A DNA stretch of 64,000 nt. Source: Sediminicola luteus. GTDB lineage: Bacteria > Bacteroidota > Bacteroidia > Flavobacteriales > Flavobacteriaceae. The notes under the pieces are model-generated. The model had not been told where the DNA came from and made no database searches. It saw only the letters and a list, made by a program, of their open reading frames with translations. Position numbers and translations under genes: made by a program. The DNA lies in assembly GCF_002514735.1 (NCBI RefSeq), contig NZ_KZ300476.1:310001-374000 (forward strand), in the 5' to 3' direction. Each line of letters starts with the position of its first letter. The first letter of the stretch is position 1. Shown in pieces: positions 35,046 through 44,773 of this stretch.

Positions 35046-36434
35046 ATGGCGTTAGATTCTAACGAAAGACCAAACCGTCCTATAGCTAAATTCGAATCCA
35101 TGCTTAAAACCGACGACGTCTACTTCTTTGACGCCGAAGATTTTGAGGACATCGTACACCACTATTTGAACAACGGCAAAATCGCTTTGGGTAAAAAAGC
35201 CATTAAGATCGGACTGGAGCAGCACCCGCATTCGGTACCCTTAAAATTGCTGGAGGTAGAGGTTTTGGTTTTCGAAAACGAGCTAGATAAGGCCGGACAG
35301 CTTTTAGATCGTCTACAAGAGTTGGATCAGAACAACGAGGAGATTTATATCCAACGGGCCAATATCTATTCTAAACGCGACAACCACGAGGCTGCGGCCG
35401 AATTGTTACGGCATGCCCTAACCCTCTCTGAAGACGACTTGGACATACACTCCCTGTTGGGCATGGAGTATCTATTTATGGATAAGTACGATCAGGCCAA
35501 AACCCATTTTATTACCTGTGTGGCCCAAGACCCTTACGACTACGCCTCCTTGTACAATGTGGTGTATTGTTTTGAGTTCTTGGAAGACTATAACGGGGCC
35601 ATTCTGTACCTGAACGACTATCTGGAGAACAATCCGTATTGTGAGGTAGCTTGGCATCAACTCGGTAAACTATACGCCAATAAATCCATGTTAAAAGAAG
35701 CGCTAAGTGCTTTCGATTTCGCCATTATCTCCGACGACACCTTTGTAGGGGCCTATCTTGAAAAAGGACGCGTATTGGAACGCATGGGGCTATATGGTCG
35801 TGCCATTGAATGTTATGAGGCTTCCGTAGAGCTGGAAGACCCTACCTCTTATGCCTTTCTTCGGATTGGAAAATGCCACGAAGCCTTGGGCAATATGGAG
35901 CTGGCCAAATACTATTATTACCAAACCGTTCATGAAGACCCCCTATTGGAGAAAGGCTGGTTGGCCATTACCGATTTCCACATTAAGGTGAGGGACTTTG
36001 ACAAAGCCAAAAAGTACATTAACAAGGCCCTCAACATTGACGATAAAAATGCTTTTTATTGGATTAAAAACGCCTTGATCCATACCCATTTGGAAATGTA
36101 CCACGATGCAGAGGCCAGTTATCGGCAAGCCGTAGAATTGGGCAATTACGAAATGGACACTTGGTTGGCTTGGGCCAAAACACTGCTATTGCTCGAAGAA
36201 GCGGAAGCCGCTTCCTTGGTACTCAAACAAGGCCTGGAGTACCATCCTGAAAGTCCAGAGCTCCGTTTTTACCTTATAGGCTGTTACCACCGCTGTAACG
36301 ATATGGATGCCCTGCGCGAACAACTCGAAATCGGCCTAAAAAGCCATAAGAATGGTATGGAACTCCTAAAACGCGATTTCCCTAAACTTTACGAGAGTTC
36401 TTGGGTGAGGCAATTGGTCAAGGAGAAAAAATAA
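35046..36434 (+). CDS. cytoplasmic TPR protein
   Basis: The 462-residue protein has no signal peptide and is built almost entirely of tetratricopeptide repeats, for example YDQAKTHFITCVAQDPYDYA, LKEALSAFDFAIISDDTFVG and YGRAIECYEASVELEDPTSY. A short acidic region precedes them (FDAEDFEDIVHHYLNNG). TPR arrays bind other proteins; the partner is unknown. A probable -7-like TACTTTTA lies 20 bases before the ATG. Confidence 0.85.
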   Translation: MALDSNERPNRPIAKFESMLKTDDVYFFDAEDFEDIVHHYLNNGKIALGKKAIKIGLEQHPHSVPLKLLEVEVLVFENELDKAGQLLDRLQELDQNNEEIYIQRANIYSKRDNHEAAAELLRHALTLSEDDLDIHSLLGMEYLFMDKYDQAKTHFITCVAQDPYDYASLYNVVYCFEFLEDYNGAILYLNDYLENNPYCEVAWHQLGKLYANKSMLKEALSAFDFAIISDDTFVGAYLEKGRVLERMGLYGRAIECYEASVELEDPTSYAFLRIGKCHEALGNMELAKYYYYQTVHEDPLLEKGWLAITDFHIKVRDFDKAKKYINKALNIDDKNAFYWIKNALIHTHLEMYHDAEASYRQAVELGNYEMDTWLAWAKTLLLLEEAEAASLVLKQGLEYHPESPELRFYLIGCYHRCNDMDALREQLEIGLKSHKNGMELLKRDFPKLYESSWVRQLVKEKK

Positions 36435-36522
36435 GGTCTACCTCTGATAATATCCTGACTTACTTCTATTTGCTGTTCGTTAAATCGAACCCAATGGGGT
36501 CGCTTTCCATTTTATAAAAAAC

Positions 36523-36530
36523 TATTTTTG
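36523..36530 (+). promoter_or_regulatory. Bacteroidota -7 box before the DUF368 pair
   Basis: TATTTTTG is a perfect TAnnTTTG, 13 bases before the ATG at 36544. Confidence 0.45.
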
Positions 36531-36543
36531 CTTTTTTATCACT

Positions 36544-37464
36544 ATGCAACGAAAACTAACCGATTATCTAATCATTGCCCTTAAAGGTCTGGCCATGGGT
36601 GCCGCAGATGTAGTGCCCGGGGTTTCGGGTGGAACCATTGCCTTTATTTCGGGTATCTATGAAGAGCTGATCACCTCAATAAACAATGTTTCTTTTTCTT
36701 TACTGAAAGAATTGCCCAAAGTTGGTTTGGCCGCCACCTGGAAAAAATTGAACGGAAACTTCCTCTTGGCCCTCTTTATCGGAATCGGAACAAGCGTACT
36801 TTCTTTAGCCAAACTTATCGGTTGGTTATTGGAAGAACACCCCATTTTGGTTTGGTCTTTCTTTTTCGGCTTAGTTTTGGCCAGTGTTTGGTTCGTAGGT
36901 AAAACCATTAGCAAATGGAGTCCGCTTGTAATCGGTGTATTTCTTGGCGGGGCCGCTTTGGCCTATTTCATTACTAGCCTACCGGTCTCTACCAGTACCG
37001 ATACCCTACCCTACCTCTTTCTTTCTGGAGCCTTGGCTATTTGCGCCATGATATTACCGGGCATTTCGGGCGCCTTTATTTTGGTGTTATTGGGCTCGTA
37101 TAAAACCATTTTGGATGCCGTTCATGAAAAGGATTTAAAAATAGTGGCCGTAGTTGGAGCTGGTGCTATTATTGGACTTTTGGCCTTCTCCAAAGTATTG
37201 AAGTGGATGTTCAACCATTATAAAGATTTGACCCTAGCCCTCCTTTCTGGTTTTATCTTAGGTTCATTGAACAAAATATGGCCTTGGAAAAAAGTATTGG
37301 AAACCAAAATCATAGACGACAAGGTTTTCAATATTGACGAGATTAACGTTTTACCCGGAAGTTTTGAAGGTGATCCCAAACTTTTACCAGCCGTAGGGTT
37401 GGCCCTTTTGGGATTCGTATTGATATTGGCACTAGAAAAATGGGCCGACCAAAAACCCGCATAG
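36544..37464 (+). CDS. DUF368 polytopic membrane protein, first of two
   Basis: The 306-residue protein has about eight hydrophobic helices and two inverted motifs typical of DUF368: GAADVVPGVSGGTIAFISGI near residues 19-38 and MILPGISGAFILVLLGSY near 164-181. DUF368 proteins (PopT) have been reported as undecaprenyl-phosphate translocases that return the lipid carrier across the membrane. A second member follows one base after its stop, and aroE overlaps that, so the three form one unit. Confidence 0.92.
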   Translation: MQRKLTDYLIIALKGLAMGAADVVPGVSGGTIAFISGIYEELITSINNVSFSLLKELPKVGLAATWKKLNGNFLLALFIGIGTSVLSLAKLIGWLLEEHPILVWSFFFGLVLASVWFVGKTISKWSPLVIGVFLGGAALAYFITSLPVSTSTDTLPYLFLSGALAICAMILPGISGAFILVLLGSYKTILDAVHEKDLKIVAVVGAGAIIGLLAFSKVLKWMFNHYKDLTLALLSGFILGSLNKIWPWKKVLETKIIDDKVFNIDEINVLPGSFEGDPKLLPAVGLALLGFVLILALEKWADQKPA

Positions 37465-37465
37465 T

Positions 37466-38488
37466 ATGCCTAGGGCCCAACGTACATTATGGGATAATAT
37501 CTTTTTGGTCGTTAAAGGCCTATGTATGGGCGCGGCCAATAAAGTACCTGGGGTTTCCGGAGGTATAGTAGCTTTTGTAGGTGGCTTTTATGAAGAGTTC
37601 ATCTATTCGCTCCAAAAAATAAACGGCAAAGCGGTAAAGCTACTTTTTAACGGCCGTTTCAAAAGTTTCTTTCAATACACCAATGCTAAATTCCTGGGGC
37701 TACTTATTACCGGAATGCTCATCAGCTACTTTAGTGTTTCCAAAATACTAGATTATTTTCTGGTTACCCATGAATTGTATGTATGGGCGGCCTTCTTCGG
37801 TATGATCTTGGGCTCGATCTACTATATCGCCAAAGATTTTGGCCATTGGACCACCCCAAATACCATAGCCGGAATCATCGGTCTTATCATAGGCATCTCT
37901 ATCAGCTTTTTGAATCCGGCCAAGGAAAACGATAACCTTTGGTTTATCTTTCTCTGTGGTATGATCAGTGTAAGTGGTATGACCTTACCAGGTCTTTCTG
38001 GATCTTTTATCTTGATACTGATCGGTAATTATGTGCTATTGTTGGTAGATTCGGTCAATGCCCTTTACGACACCTTTGCCGAGGTTTTTCGGGGCGATTT
38101 TTCTTTTATGGAGAATAAAGAGCGCCTTCACACCTTAAAAATATTGGCGGTGTTTACAACGGGCTCCGCTGCCGGATTGGTTAGTCTTTCGCATTTCCTC
38201 ACCTACCTATTAAAACATTTTAAACACCGAACCACGGCCGTAATCATAGGCTTTATCACGGGTTCCTTAGGGGTGGTATGGCCCTGGAAGCATACCTTGT
38301 ACAAAACCGATGCCAACGGCCAAGAACTTTTGGCCTCTAATGGCGATAAGATCATAGCGAACTACGAACGGTATTTTCCCGCCCTGTACCACTCCGAAAC
38401 CTGGATCGCCTTTTTGTACATCGTAGTGGGCATTGGTATTTTATTAGGGTTGGAATGGTACGGTAACCAAAGAAAAAAGCATGCGTAA
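37466..38488 (+). CDS. DUF368 polytopic membrane protein, second of two
   Basis: The 340-residue paralogue carries GAANKVPGVSGGIVAFVGGF near residues 22-41 and MTLPGLSGSFILILIGNY near 172-189, the same motifs as its neighbour, with a longer C-terminal loop. In the first motif Asp is replaced by Asn (GAADVVPG versus GAANKVPG). The two may form a heteromer or serve different lipid carriers; this is inference. Its last eight bases overlap aroE. Confidence 0.92.
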   Translation: MPRAQRTLWDNIFLVVKGLCMGAANKVPGVSGGIVAFVGGFYEEFIYSLQKINGKAVKLLFNGRFKSFFQYTNAKFLGLLITGMLISYFSVSKILDYFLVTHELYVWAAFFGMILGSIYYIAKDFGHWTTPNTIAGIIGLIIGISISFLNPAKENDNLWFIFLCGMISVSGMTLPGLSGSFILILIGNYVLLLVDSVNALYDTFAEVFRGDFSFMENKERLHTLKILAVFTTGSAAGLVSLSHFLTYLLKHFKHRTTAVIIGFITGSLGVVWPWKHTLYKTDANGQELLASNGDKIIANYERYFPALYHSETWIAFLYIVVGIGILLGLEWYGNQRKKHA

Positions 38489-39212
38489 ATTCGGATTATT
38501 AGGTAAAAACATAGATTATTCTTTTTCGCGGGGTTACTTTACCGAAAAGTTCTCCAAAGAAAAACTAACGGATCATACCTATGTCAATTTCGATCATGAT
38601 ACCCTATCTGGTTTTTTGAAACAATTGACCCAGGAGACCGATTTGGTGGGGTTTAACATTACCATTCCCTACAAACAAGAGATTATTCCGCACCTACATA
38701 GCCTGTCTCCCCAAGCCGAAAAAATAGGAGCGGTGAATACGGTCAAGATTACCCCCGAAGGCCTGCAAGGTCACAATACCGATGCCTTTGGGTTTGAACA
38801 GGCCTTGTTGCCCCTACTTCAAGAGCACCACAAAAAAGCGTTGATCCTAGGTACCGGGGGTGCCTCTAAGGCGGTGGCCTATGTTTTTGAGCAACTCGGA
38901 ATTAAGTATACCTACGTTTCACGAACAGCCCAAGATAACGGACTTACATATGCGGCATTAGACCAGGCCATTATAGACACCCATCCCATTATTGTCAACT
39001 GTACGCCCTTGGGTACTTTTCCGAACATTGACAACAAGCCCGATTTACCGTATGGGGCCATAGGACGGAAACATCTGTTATACGACCTAATCTATAACCC
39101 AGAAAAGACCAGTTTTCTAAGGCAGGGCGAACAAAACGGAGCCCAAATACGTAACGGTCTCCCCATGCTCATTGGCCAAGCGGAAAAGGCCTGGGAAATC
39201 TGGAATTCGTAA
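38481..39212 (+). CDS. aroE: shikimate dehydrogenase
   Basis: The 243-residue enzyme reduces 3-dehydroshikimate with NADPH. The substrate-site segments YSFSRGYFTEKF and NITIPYKQEIIP (catalytic Lys), GAVNTVK and the nucleotide loop LGTGGASKAVAYVF are all present, as is NGLPMLIGQAEKAWEIW at the end. It is a little shorter than the roughly 270-residue norm, as in other flavobacterial copies. It overlaps the second DUF368 gene. Confidence 0.95.
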   Translation: MRKFGLLGKNIDYSFSRGYFTEKFSKEKLTDHTYVNFDHDTLSGFLKQLTQETDLVGFNITIPYKQEIIPHLHSLSPQAEKIGAVNTVKITPEGLQGHNTDAFGFEQALLPLLQEHHKKALILGTGGASKAVAYVFEQLGIKYTYVSRTAQDNGLTYAALDQAIIDTHPIIVNCTPLGTFPNIDNKPDLPYGAIGRKHLLYDLIYNPEKTSFLRQGEQNGAQIRNGLPMLIGQAEKAWEIWNS

Positions 39213-39480
39213 CCTACGATTTACATTCGGTCGTTTTTATCCCATTTTATTGCACCAAACGCCAAAAAGGCTTTACTTTAGGGGGCAATTAAGTTTGAAA
39301 TCACAGACTTTAATTGTTTTTATTATTTATAGGTTTCCTTCTATTTGTGATACCAAACAGCTAGAGGAAGGCTATATAATCAGGCAAAAAACGAAACGAC
39401 ATTTTGTTGTCAAGGATTTCTAGGCGATTTATTAGAAAACTTGGGAACATTTAATTCGAGTATCGAGAAAACTATCGAAG

Positions 39481-41661
39481 ATGTTAGAAGAGAAAGACGA
39501 GATCCAGAAAGATGGCACGGCTCCGGAAGCCGCAGAAAGCACTACACAACCATCTACTGAAGCACAGCAAGTAAACGAATCGGAAAATGTAGCGACCGAA
39601 AATCAGACTACTGAAAGTACAGCTGCCCCAGAAACTGAGGAAAGTGCTGAAAACAAAGTAGAAGAAACGGAAACCGAAGTCACCGACACCCCAAGTGAAC
39701 CTGCCGAAGCCTCGTCTTTCCCTAGCGCCGAAACATCTGAGGAAACAGCCGCCCCTGAAACTGAAATCGTAGCCGAAGAGGCCACGATAGAAGCCCCAAA
39801 GGACGAAGAGGAAAAAGAGGTACTTAACGAGATACACGAAAATAACGCCGAAGACTCGGAAGACAAGGAAAACGAAAGACGCCACGTAATCCCCATCCTA
39901 GATTACCATGCCATGTCCATGGAAAATCTGGTAGGCGAACTGCAACGTTTGGTAAAGAACGAAGCGGTTCAGGCCATTAAAAAACATGTTTCTGGTATTA
40001 AACACGAATTCGACCTTAAATTCCAGGAGTTTATTGAGCACAAAAAAGAAGAATTCGTCGCCAACGGCGGCAACGAGGTCGATTTTAGATACAACTCGGT
40101 AACCAAACGCCAATTCAATGAAGTCTATGGCGAATACCGAGAAAAACGGGACCAATATTATAAAGGCCTTGAAAAGAACCTAAAAGACAATTTGACCATT
40201 AAGCTAGGCTTGATCGAAGAATTGAAAGGCTTATTGAGCATGGAAGAGGACATGAACTCTACATACAATCACTTTAAGCAAATACAAGAAACCTGGCGTA
40301 GTACCGGGCCCGTACCCCGTGCCAATTACAACGATGTTTGGCGCACCTACCACCACCATACGGAACGCTTTTACGACTTTTTGCACTTAAACCGTGAGTT
40401 ACGCGACCTCGATTTTAAGCGCAATCTGGAAGAAAAATTGAAAATCGTGGAAAAAGCCGAAGCCTTGGCCCAGGAACCCGATTTAAACAAAGCCTTCCGC
40501 GAGATACAGCTACTCCACAAAATCTGGAAAGAAGATATTGGCCCCGTAGGAAAAGACCATAGAGAGGCCGTTTGGGAACGCTTCAGTAATGCCACTAAAG
40601 AGCTACACCGAAGAAGGCAGGAGCATTTTAAGGAGCTCGAAAAATCGTACGAGGGCAATTTAGAGGTCAAGAACAAAATCATTGACGACATTTTGGCGGT
40701 TGCCAGTAATGTGAGCACCAACCATAGAGGCCTTCAGCAGCAGGTTAAACAAGTAGAAGCCTTACGTGAAGCTTTTTTCAATGCCGGAAAGGTGCCTCAG
40801 GCCGTAAATGAGGAGACTTGGAGTAAATTCAAGGAGGCCGTACGTGGTTTTAACCGAAACAAAAACGCCTATTACAAAACCCTTAAAAAGGAACAACAAG
40901 AGAACCTGAACCGCAAACGGGCGCTATTAGATAAAGCCGTTTCGTTAAAAGATAGCGAAGACTGGGATAGTACCACCCCCGAAATGAAGCGGATCCAAAG
41001 CGAGTGGAAGAAAATCGGGCACGTACCCAGAAAATATTCCGATAAGATCTGGAACGAGTTTAAAGCGGCCTGTAACCACTATTTCGACCGTTTACACTCG
41101 TTAAAAAATGCGGCCCAAAAAGAGGAATTCGAGAATTTCGAAAAGAAAAACGATGTCCTTACCCGTTTAAAAACCTTTAACCTTGGCGGTGAAAAGGATA
41201 AAGATTTGGCCAGTATCCAAGGCTTTATCAAAGAATGGAAAGAAATTGGTCGGGTACCTTACAACAAGCGCAATGTAAACGGCAAGTTCAATAAGATTAT
41301 CGATGCGCTTTTCAAAAAGCTCGATGTTAACCAGCAACAAGCGGAGATTCTAAAATACGGTGACAAACTACAAGATCTGGTAGACTCCGGAGACGAAAGG
41401 GCATTGAACAACGAGCGTACCTTTATTCGTAGAAAGATAGACGAGGCCCATTCCGAAATACGCCAGTTGGAGAACAATCTGCAATTCTTCTCCGATGGCT
41501 CCGAGAGCAATCCGTTGGTAAAAGAAGTGGTAAAGAACATAAATAACCACAAGCGATCTTTGGAACATTGGAAATCGAAGTTACAACGCATCAAAACTTT
41601 GATTAACCAAAAGAACAAAGCAGCCGAAGCCGCAGAGAACGCCTCTTCAGAAGAAGAATAA
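39481..41661 (+). CDS. DUF349 repeat protein with acidic N-terminal tail
   Basis: The 726-residue protein starts with about 130 residues of Glu/Thr/Ala/Ser-rich low-complexity sequence, followed by at least five DUF349 repeats, each with a W-x-x-x-G-x-V/I-P-R/K core such as QETWRSTGPVPRANYNDVW, KKIGHVPRKYSDKIW and KEIGRVPYNKRNVN. A charged coiled-coil tail closes it. The function of DUF349 is not known. The 268-base gap from aroE holds AT-rich sequence with TACTTTAG but no other feature I can name. Confidence 0.88.
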   Translation: MLEEKDEIQKDGTAPEAAESTTQPSTEAQQVNESENVATENQTTESTAAPETEESAENKVEETETEVTDTPSEPAEASSFPSAETSEETAAPETEIVAEEATIEAPKDEEEKEVLNEIHENNAEDSEDKENERRHVIPILDYHAMSMENLVGELQRLVKNEAVQAIKKHVSGIKHEFDLKFQEFIEHKKEEFVANGGNEVDFRYNSVTKRQFNEVYGEYREKRDQYYKGLEKNLKDNLTIKLGLIEELKGLLSMEEDMNSTYNHFKQIQETWRSTGPVPRANYNDVWRTYHHHTERFYDFLHLNRELRDLDFKRNLEEKLKIVEKAEALAQEPDLNKAFREIQLLHKIWKEDIGPVGKDHREAVWERFSNATKELHRRRQEHFKELEKSYEGNLEVKNKIIDDILAVASNVSTNHRGLQQQVKQVEALREAFFNAGKVPQAVNEETWSKFKEAVRGFNRNKNAYYKTLKKEQQENLNRKRALLDKAVSLKDSEDWDSTTPEMKRIQSEWKKIGHVPRKYSDKIWNEFKAACNHYFDRLHSLKNAAQKEEFENFEKKNDVLTRLKTFNLGGEKDKDLASIQGFIKEWKEIGRVPYNKRNVNGKFNKIIDALFKKLDVNQQQAEILKYGDKLQDLVDSGDERALNNERTFIRRKIDEAHSEIRQLENNLQFFSDGSESNPLVKEVVKNINNHKRSLEHWKSKLQRIKTLINQKNKAAEAAENASSEEE

Positions 41662-41733
41662 TACGAGGGAGTTGTTTTAACCCTCTCAAACAGCAAACAC
41701 CAAGTGTACCAAAGGGCAGTTGGGAAAATCATA

Positions 41734-41765
41734 AAAAGGCCGGTACCATTACCGGTCTTTTTTAA
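41734..41765 (+). terminator. terminator after the DUF349 gene
   Basis: CCGGTA and TACCGG arms around a CCAT loop are followed by TCTTTTTT. Confidence 0.75.
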
Positions 41766-41798
41766 CTTATATCGATAACAACCTGAAATCCCTCCCGA

Positions 41799-42881
41799 TT
41801 GGATTACCAAACTGAAATTATAGAAGGCGTTGGCAAGATGGCCGTCTTTTTAATGCTACTACTTTCGGTTTTCCTATTGACCGTAAAGACCAAAAACAAA
41901 CTTGCCAATAGGTTGTTCAGCATCTATTTACTGGTCATAGCCTTTGACCTAACCGGCTTTTTTACAACGTTACCTTTAAACTACCCCATAACCAAAGGTT
42001 TAAAAATTGCCTCAAGCCTGCTTCAACTACCCTTGTTTTATTTGTATGTGAATGCAGCCTGTTATTCAAATTTCAATCTCAAGACCAAACACCTTTGGCA
42101 TGCCCTACCCTTCCTGATATTCATAATTCTTTTTTGGATATTCGATTTTGCCCCATGGTCGGCAACCCTTTTCCAATGGACCACGGAAGTGCAATTCCCG
42201 ATATACATCATAGCCATATTCCTAAAACTAAAGAGCTTCAAGAAAGTACATCTCGAAAATTATTCGGGTCCAGGACAGATTACCTACAAGTGGTTATTTC
42301 AAATCACCTTACTCTCTTGTATTGCCCATACTTTTGTATTGGCCCGCTGGTTGTTTTCCAACAACTCCTTTTATGAATACGTGCCTACCATAAACTTGAT
42401 AATAAGTCTTTCAGTTTTGAGCGTAACCACATTTTTTGTTTTAAAGGCATTATACCAACCCGATCTTTTTAAGGGCGTAGATATGAATTTAAGGCCATCG
42501 CAAACAAAACTAAATAACGATAGCGGAAAAACGGGATCGATTTCGAACGAGAACCTATCGCTATTGAACTCCTTTATGGAAAAAGAGAAACCATATTTAG
42601 ACTACGAGCTCACCCTCCAAAAATTGGCAGGCCAAATGAACACCCCCGAAAGGGAACTTTCTTCATTGATCAATCAGCAACTAGGGAAGCATTTTTTCGA
42701 TTTTATCAACGAATACCGAATACGGGATGCACAAGCGCTTTTAAAAGATCCCAGCCAAAAAAAAATGACCATATTGGAAGTCTTATATGCCGTAGGTTTT
42801 AATTCCAAATCATCTTTTTACACCGCCTTTAAAAAGGTCACCAACCAAACCCCAACGGCCTACAGAAAAAGTAATTTATAG
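41799..42881 (+). CDS. AraC-type regulator with N-terminal membrane domain
   Basis: Of the 360 residues, the first 220 form about seven hydrophobic helices and the last 100 an AraC/XylS helix-turn-helix (FINEYRIRDAQALLKDP, then LEVLYAVGFNSKSSFYTAF). Such membrane regulators sense an envelope signal directly. It starts at a TTG at 41799; an ATG at 41838 would delete the segment before the first helix. The likely targets are the hydrolase genes downstream. Confidence 0.88.
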   Translation: MDYQTEIIEGVGKMAVFLMLLLSVFLLTVKTKNKLANRLFSIYLLVIAFDLTGFFTTLPLNYPITKGLKIASSLLQLPLFYLYVNAACYSNFNLKTKHLWHALPFLIFIILFWIFDFAPWSATLFQWTTEVQFPIYIIAIFLKLKSFKKVHLENYSGPGQITYKWLFQITLLSCIAHTFVLARWLFSNNSFYEYVPTINLIISLSVLSVTTFFVLKALYQPDLFKGVDMNLRPSQTKLNNDSGKTGSISNENLSLLNSFMEKEKPYLDYELTLQKLAGQMNTPERELSSLINQQLGKHFFDFINEYRIRDAQALLKDPSQKKMTILEVLYAVGFNSKSSFYTAFKKVTNQTPTAYRKSNL

Positions 42882-42912
42882 GCTTCATTTCATAAGTATC
42901 GAGAATCTAGAC

Positions 42913-43118
42913 ATTAGACCGCTTCGCTGATAGACTTTTTGAAATTCAATGTTTTATGCTTTCCATTTTTGCAAAAACATTTGATTAAACTAGAAAAGAT
43001 GTAGGTACCGGATTCAGTTTGGTTTATTAACGTTAAAACTGCCATCGCCTTATTTCATCATTTAACAGTCTTTTTTCTTTATTCTTTAGCTGTTTTCGTC
43101 TTTAGTCTTTAAGCTGTG
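42913..43118 (-). repeat. dispersed intergenic repeat, copy B
   Basis: It shares ATTAGACCGCTT, TTCAATG-TTATGCTTTC, AAACTAG-AAAGAT and a T-rich TCTTTTTTCTTTATTCTTT end with copy A in the same order; the terminal hairpin of copy A is degenerate here. No minus-strand gene borders it. Confidence 0.55.
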
Positions 43119-43162
43119 GTTTCTTTATTAAGTTTTCAGCGAGTCCGATATTCCAAAAAACA

Positions 43163-43184
43163 GTCCGACTTTACGTAGTCGGAC
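43163..43184. promoter_or_regulatory. perfect inverted repeat, possible operator
   Basis: GTCCGACT and AGTCGGAC (8 bp) enclose TTACGT, 54 bases before the hydrolase ATG. There is no T run to make it a terminator; a regulator site is more likely, perhaps for the adjacent AraC protein. A lone partial half-site, AGTCCGA, lies at 43142. Confidence 0.4.
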
Positions 43185-43237
43185 ATTTATCCCCGTGCGG
43201 AATCCCATTTTTGCCTTGAAAACAAACAACGTTACAA

Positions 43238-44707
43238 ATGAGATTCATTTTCACATTAGCACTACTCTTTATCAGCCTACTTTCCCTCGGACAACAGGAT
43301 TCGGAAACATTCGAAGCATGGGATACCGAAATCAATCGTTTGGTTTCCGAATACCAAGCGGTGGGGCTATCGGTTGCCGTCATTAAAAACAATGAAGTTA
43401 TATACGCCAAAGGTTTTGGGTATCGCGACCTGGCCAACCAATTACCCGTTACTGAAAACACGGTTTTCCATATCGCTTCAATGACCAAAGCATTTACCGG
43501 AGCCCTTTTAGGTGTACTCGAATCGAAAAAACTTTTGTCACTACAAGACAAACCCGCTTACCACATCCCTAACTTTCATTTTCAAAATGAAAAAATGGAC
43601 CAATTGGTTACCCTTGGCGATTTGCTTAGTCATAGAAGTGGTCTTGGCAACCACGGGGCATCTATTGTGATGTTCCCCGAAAAAGACAAGCTAAAAACGG
43701 TACAGCGCTTAAAATATCTAAAACCCCAAGGCGAGATAAAAAACAGCTGGATCTATAGTAATATCGGGTACACCTTGGCCGGAACAGTTGCCGAACAAGT
43801 GAGTCATAAAAGCTGGGAAGAGAACATAACATCCGAATTGTTCGAACCACTCGATATGCGGCATTCCTTTACTAGCGCGAAAGACATGAAAACCACTCAA
43901 AACTATGCGAAAGGCTATGCCATGCACAAAGGCAAGACACTACAAGTGCCCTTCGAAAATTATTATGCATACACACCTGCAGGCGGTATTAAAAGCTCGG
44001 TAAAAGACCTTTCGCATTGGATGCAGGCCTGGCTTAACAATGGAACCTACCAAAACAAACAAGTGATCCCTGAAACCTATATAAAGGCCGCGACCCGATT
44101 GCAAAACCTAAAAAACGACGCTTATGAAAAAGACTCTTATCTCTGGGGCGAAGGCTATGGCTGGCGACTGCGGGCCTGGGAAAGTAAATTTAGGGTACGA
44201 CATGGAGGCAATACCTTGGGTTTTTCAACCATCATGGACCTTTACCCTTTTGAAGGCGTTGGGGTGGTAGTTTTGACCAACCAATCCAATTCCCTGCTCC
44301 CTTATGCCGTATCGGATTATATTTCCAGAAAATTACTCCAGCTTCCACAGCAAGACTTTCCCATTCAAGTGAACGACATTTACCAGTCGAAAACCGAGGA
44401 CTTGAAATTGAACAAAGAAAAAATGCCCTTGGGATCCATTACGGCATTTGAAGGCCGATATGCCGCCGAAGGTTATGGAGCCATCGAAATATTCACAAAA
44501 CAGGAAAAGTTATACGCAAAATTTCCAACCTACACCTTTCAATTGGCCCACTCGAATTACAATTTCTTCTATCTAAAGGGAACCGAAAGCTTTTCGGGAG
44601 AATTCAACCCACAATTCGACCTTGAGTTCCACACCAACTGGAAAGGGGAAGTGACCGGCCTAAAACTCCATGCCCATAAAGAGCCCATCGTCTTCAAAAA
44701 ACAGTAA
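43238..44707 (+). CDS. secreted serine hydrolase, beta-lactamase/PBP fold
   Basis: The 489-residue enzyme has a signal peptide (MRFIFTLALLFISLLSLGQ) and class C beta-lactamase motifs: catalytic SMTK in HIASMTKAFTGA near residues 85-97, YSN in WIYSNIGYTLAG near 169, and HGGNT near 326 in place of KTG. A C-terminal domain of about 100 residues is typical of D-aminopeptidase/esterase relatives. The substrate is unknown: a peptidase on D-amino-acid peptides or an esterase is as likely as lactam hydrolysis. It precedes the P1 peptidase. Confidence 0.9.
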   Translation: MRFIFTLALLFISLLSLGQQDSETFEAWDTEINRLVSEYQAVGLSVAVIKNNEVIYAKGFGYRDLANQLPVTENTVFHIASMTKAFTGALLGVLESKKLLSLQDKPAYHIPNFHFQNEKMDQLVTLGDLLSHRSGLGNHGASIVMFPEKDKLKTVQRLKYLKPQGEIKNSWIYSNIGYTLAGTVAEQVSHKSWEENITSELFEPLDMRHSFTSAKDMKTTQNYAKGYAMHKGKTLQVPFENYYAYTPAGGIKSSVKDLSHWMQAWLNNGTYQNKQVIPETYIKAATRLQNLKNDAYEKDSYLWGEGYGWRLRAWESKFRVRHGGNTLGFSTIMDLYPFEGVGVVVLTNQSNSLLPYAVSDYISRKLLQLPQQDFPIQVNDIYQSKTEDLKLNKEKMPLGSITAFEGRYAAEGYGAIEIFTKQEKLYAKFPTYTFQLAHSNYNFFYLKGTESFSGEFNPQFDLEFHTNWKGEVTGLKLHAHKEPIVFKKQ

Positions 44708-44773
44708 TTTATTCTTAAAGAAATTCCTTCTTTAAGAGGGAGGGTGCTAACTTGCATTTCTTAAAAATAACTT

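Larger units (their letters stand above)
42882..43237. other. 356-base intergenic region between AraC regulator and hydrolase
   Basis: It holds dispersed-repeat copy B (42913-43118) and an 8-bp inverted repeat at 43163-43184, close to the hydrolase start. I saw no open reading frame or RNA gene in the rest, which is AT-rich. Confidence 0.6.

Noticed and set aside
39484-39896. Minus-strand frames of 133 and 97 residues, rich in Phe/Val or Ser/Val
   Set aside because: Mirror of the Glu/Thr-rich start of the DUF349 gene.
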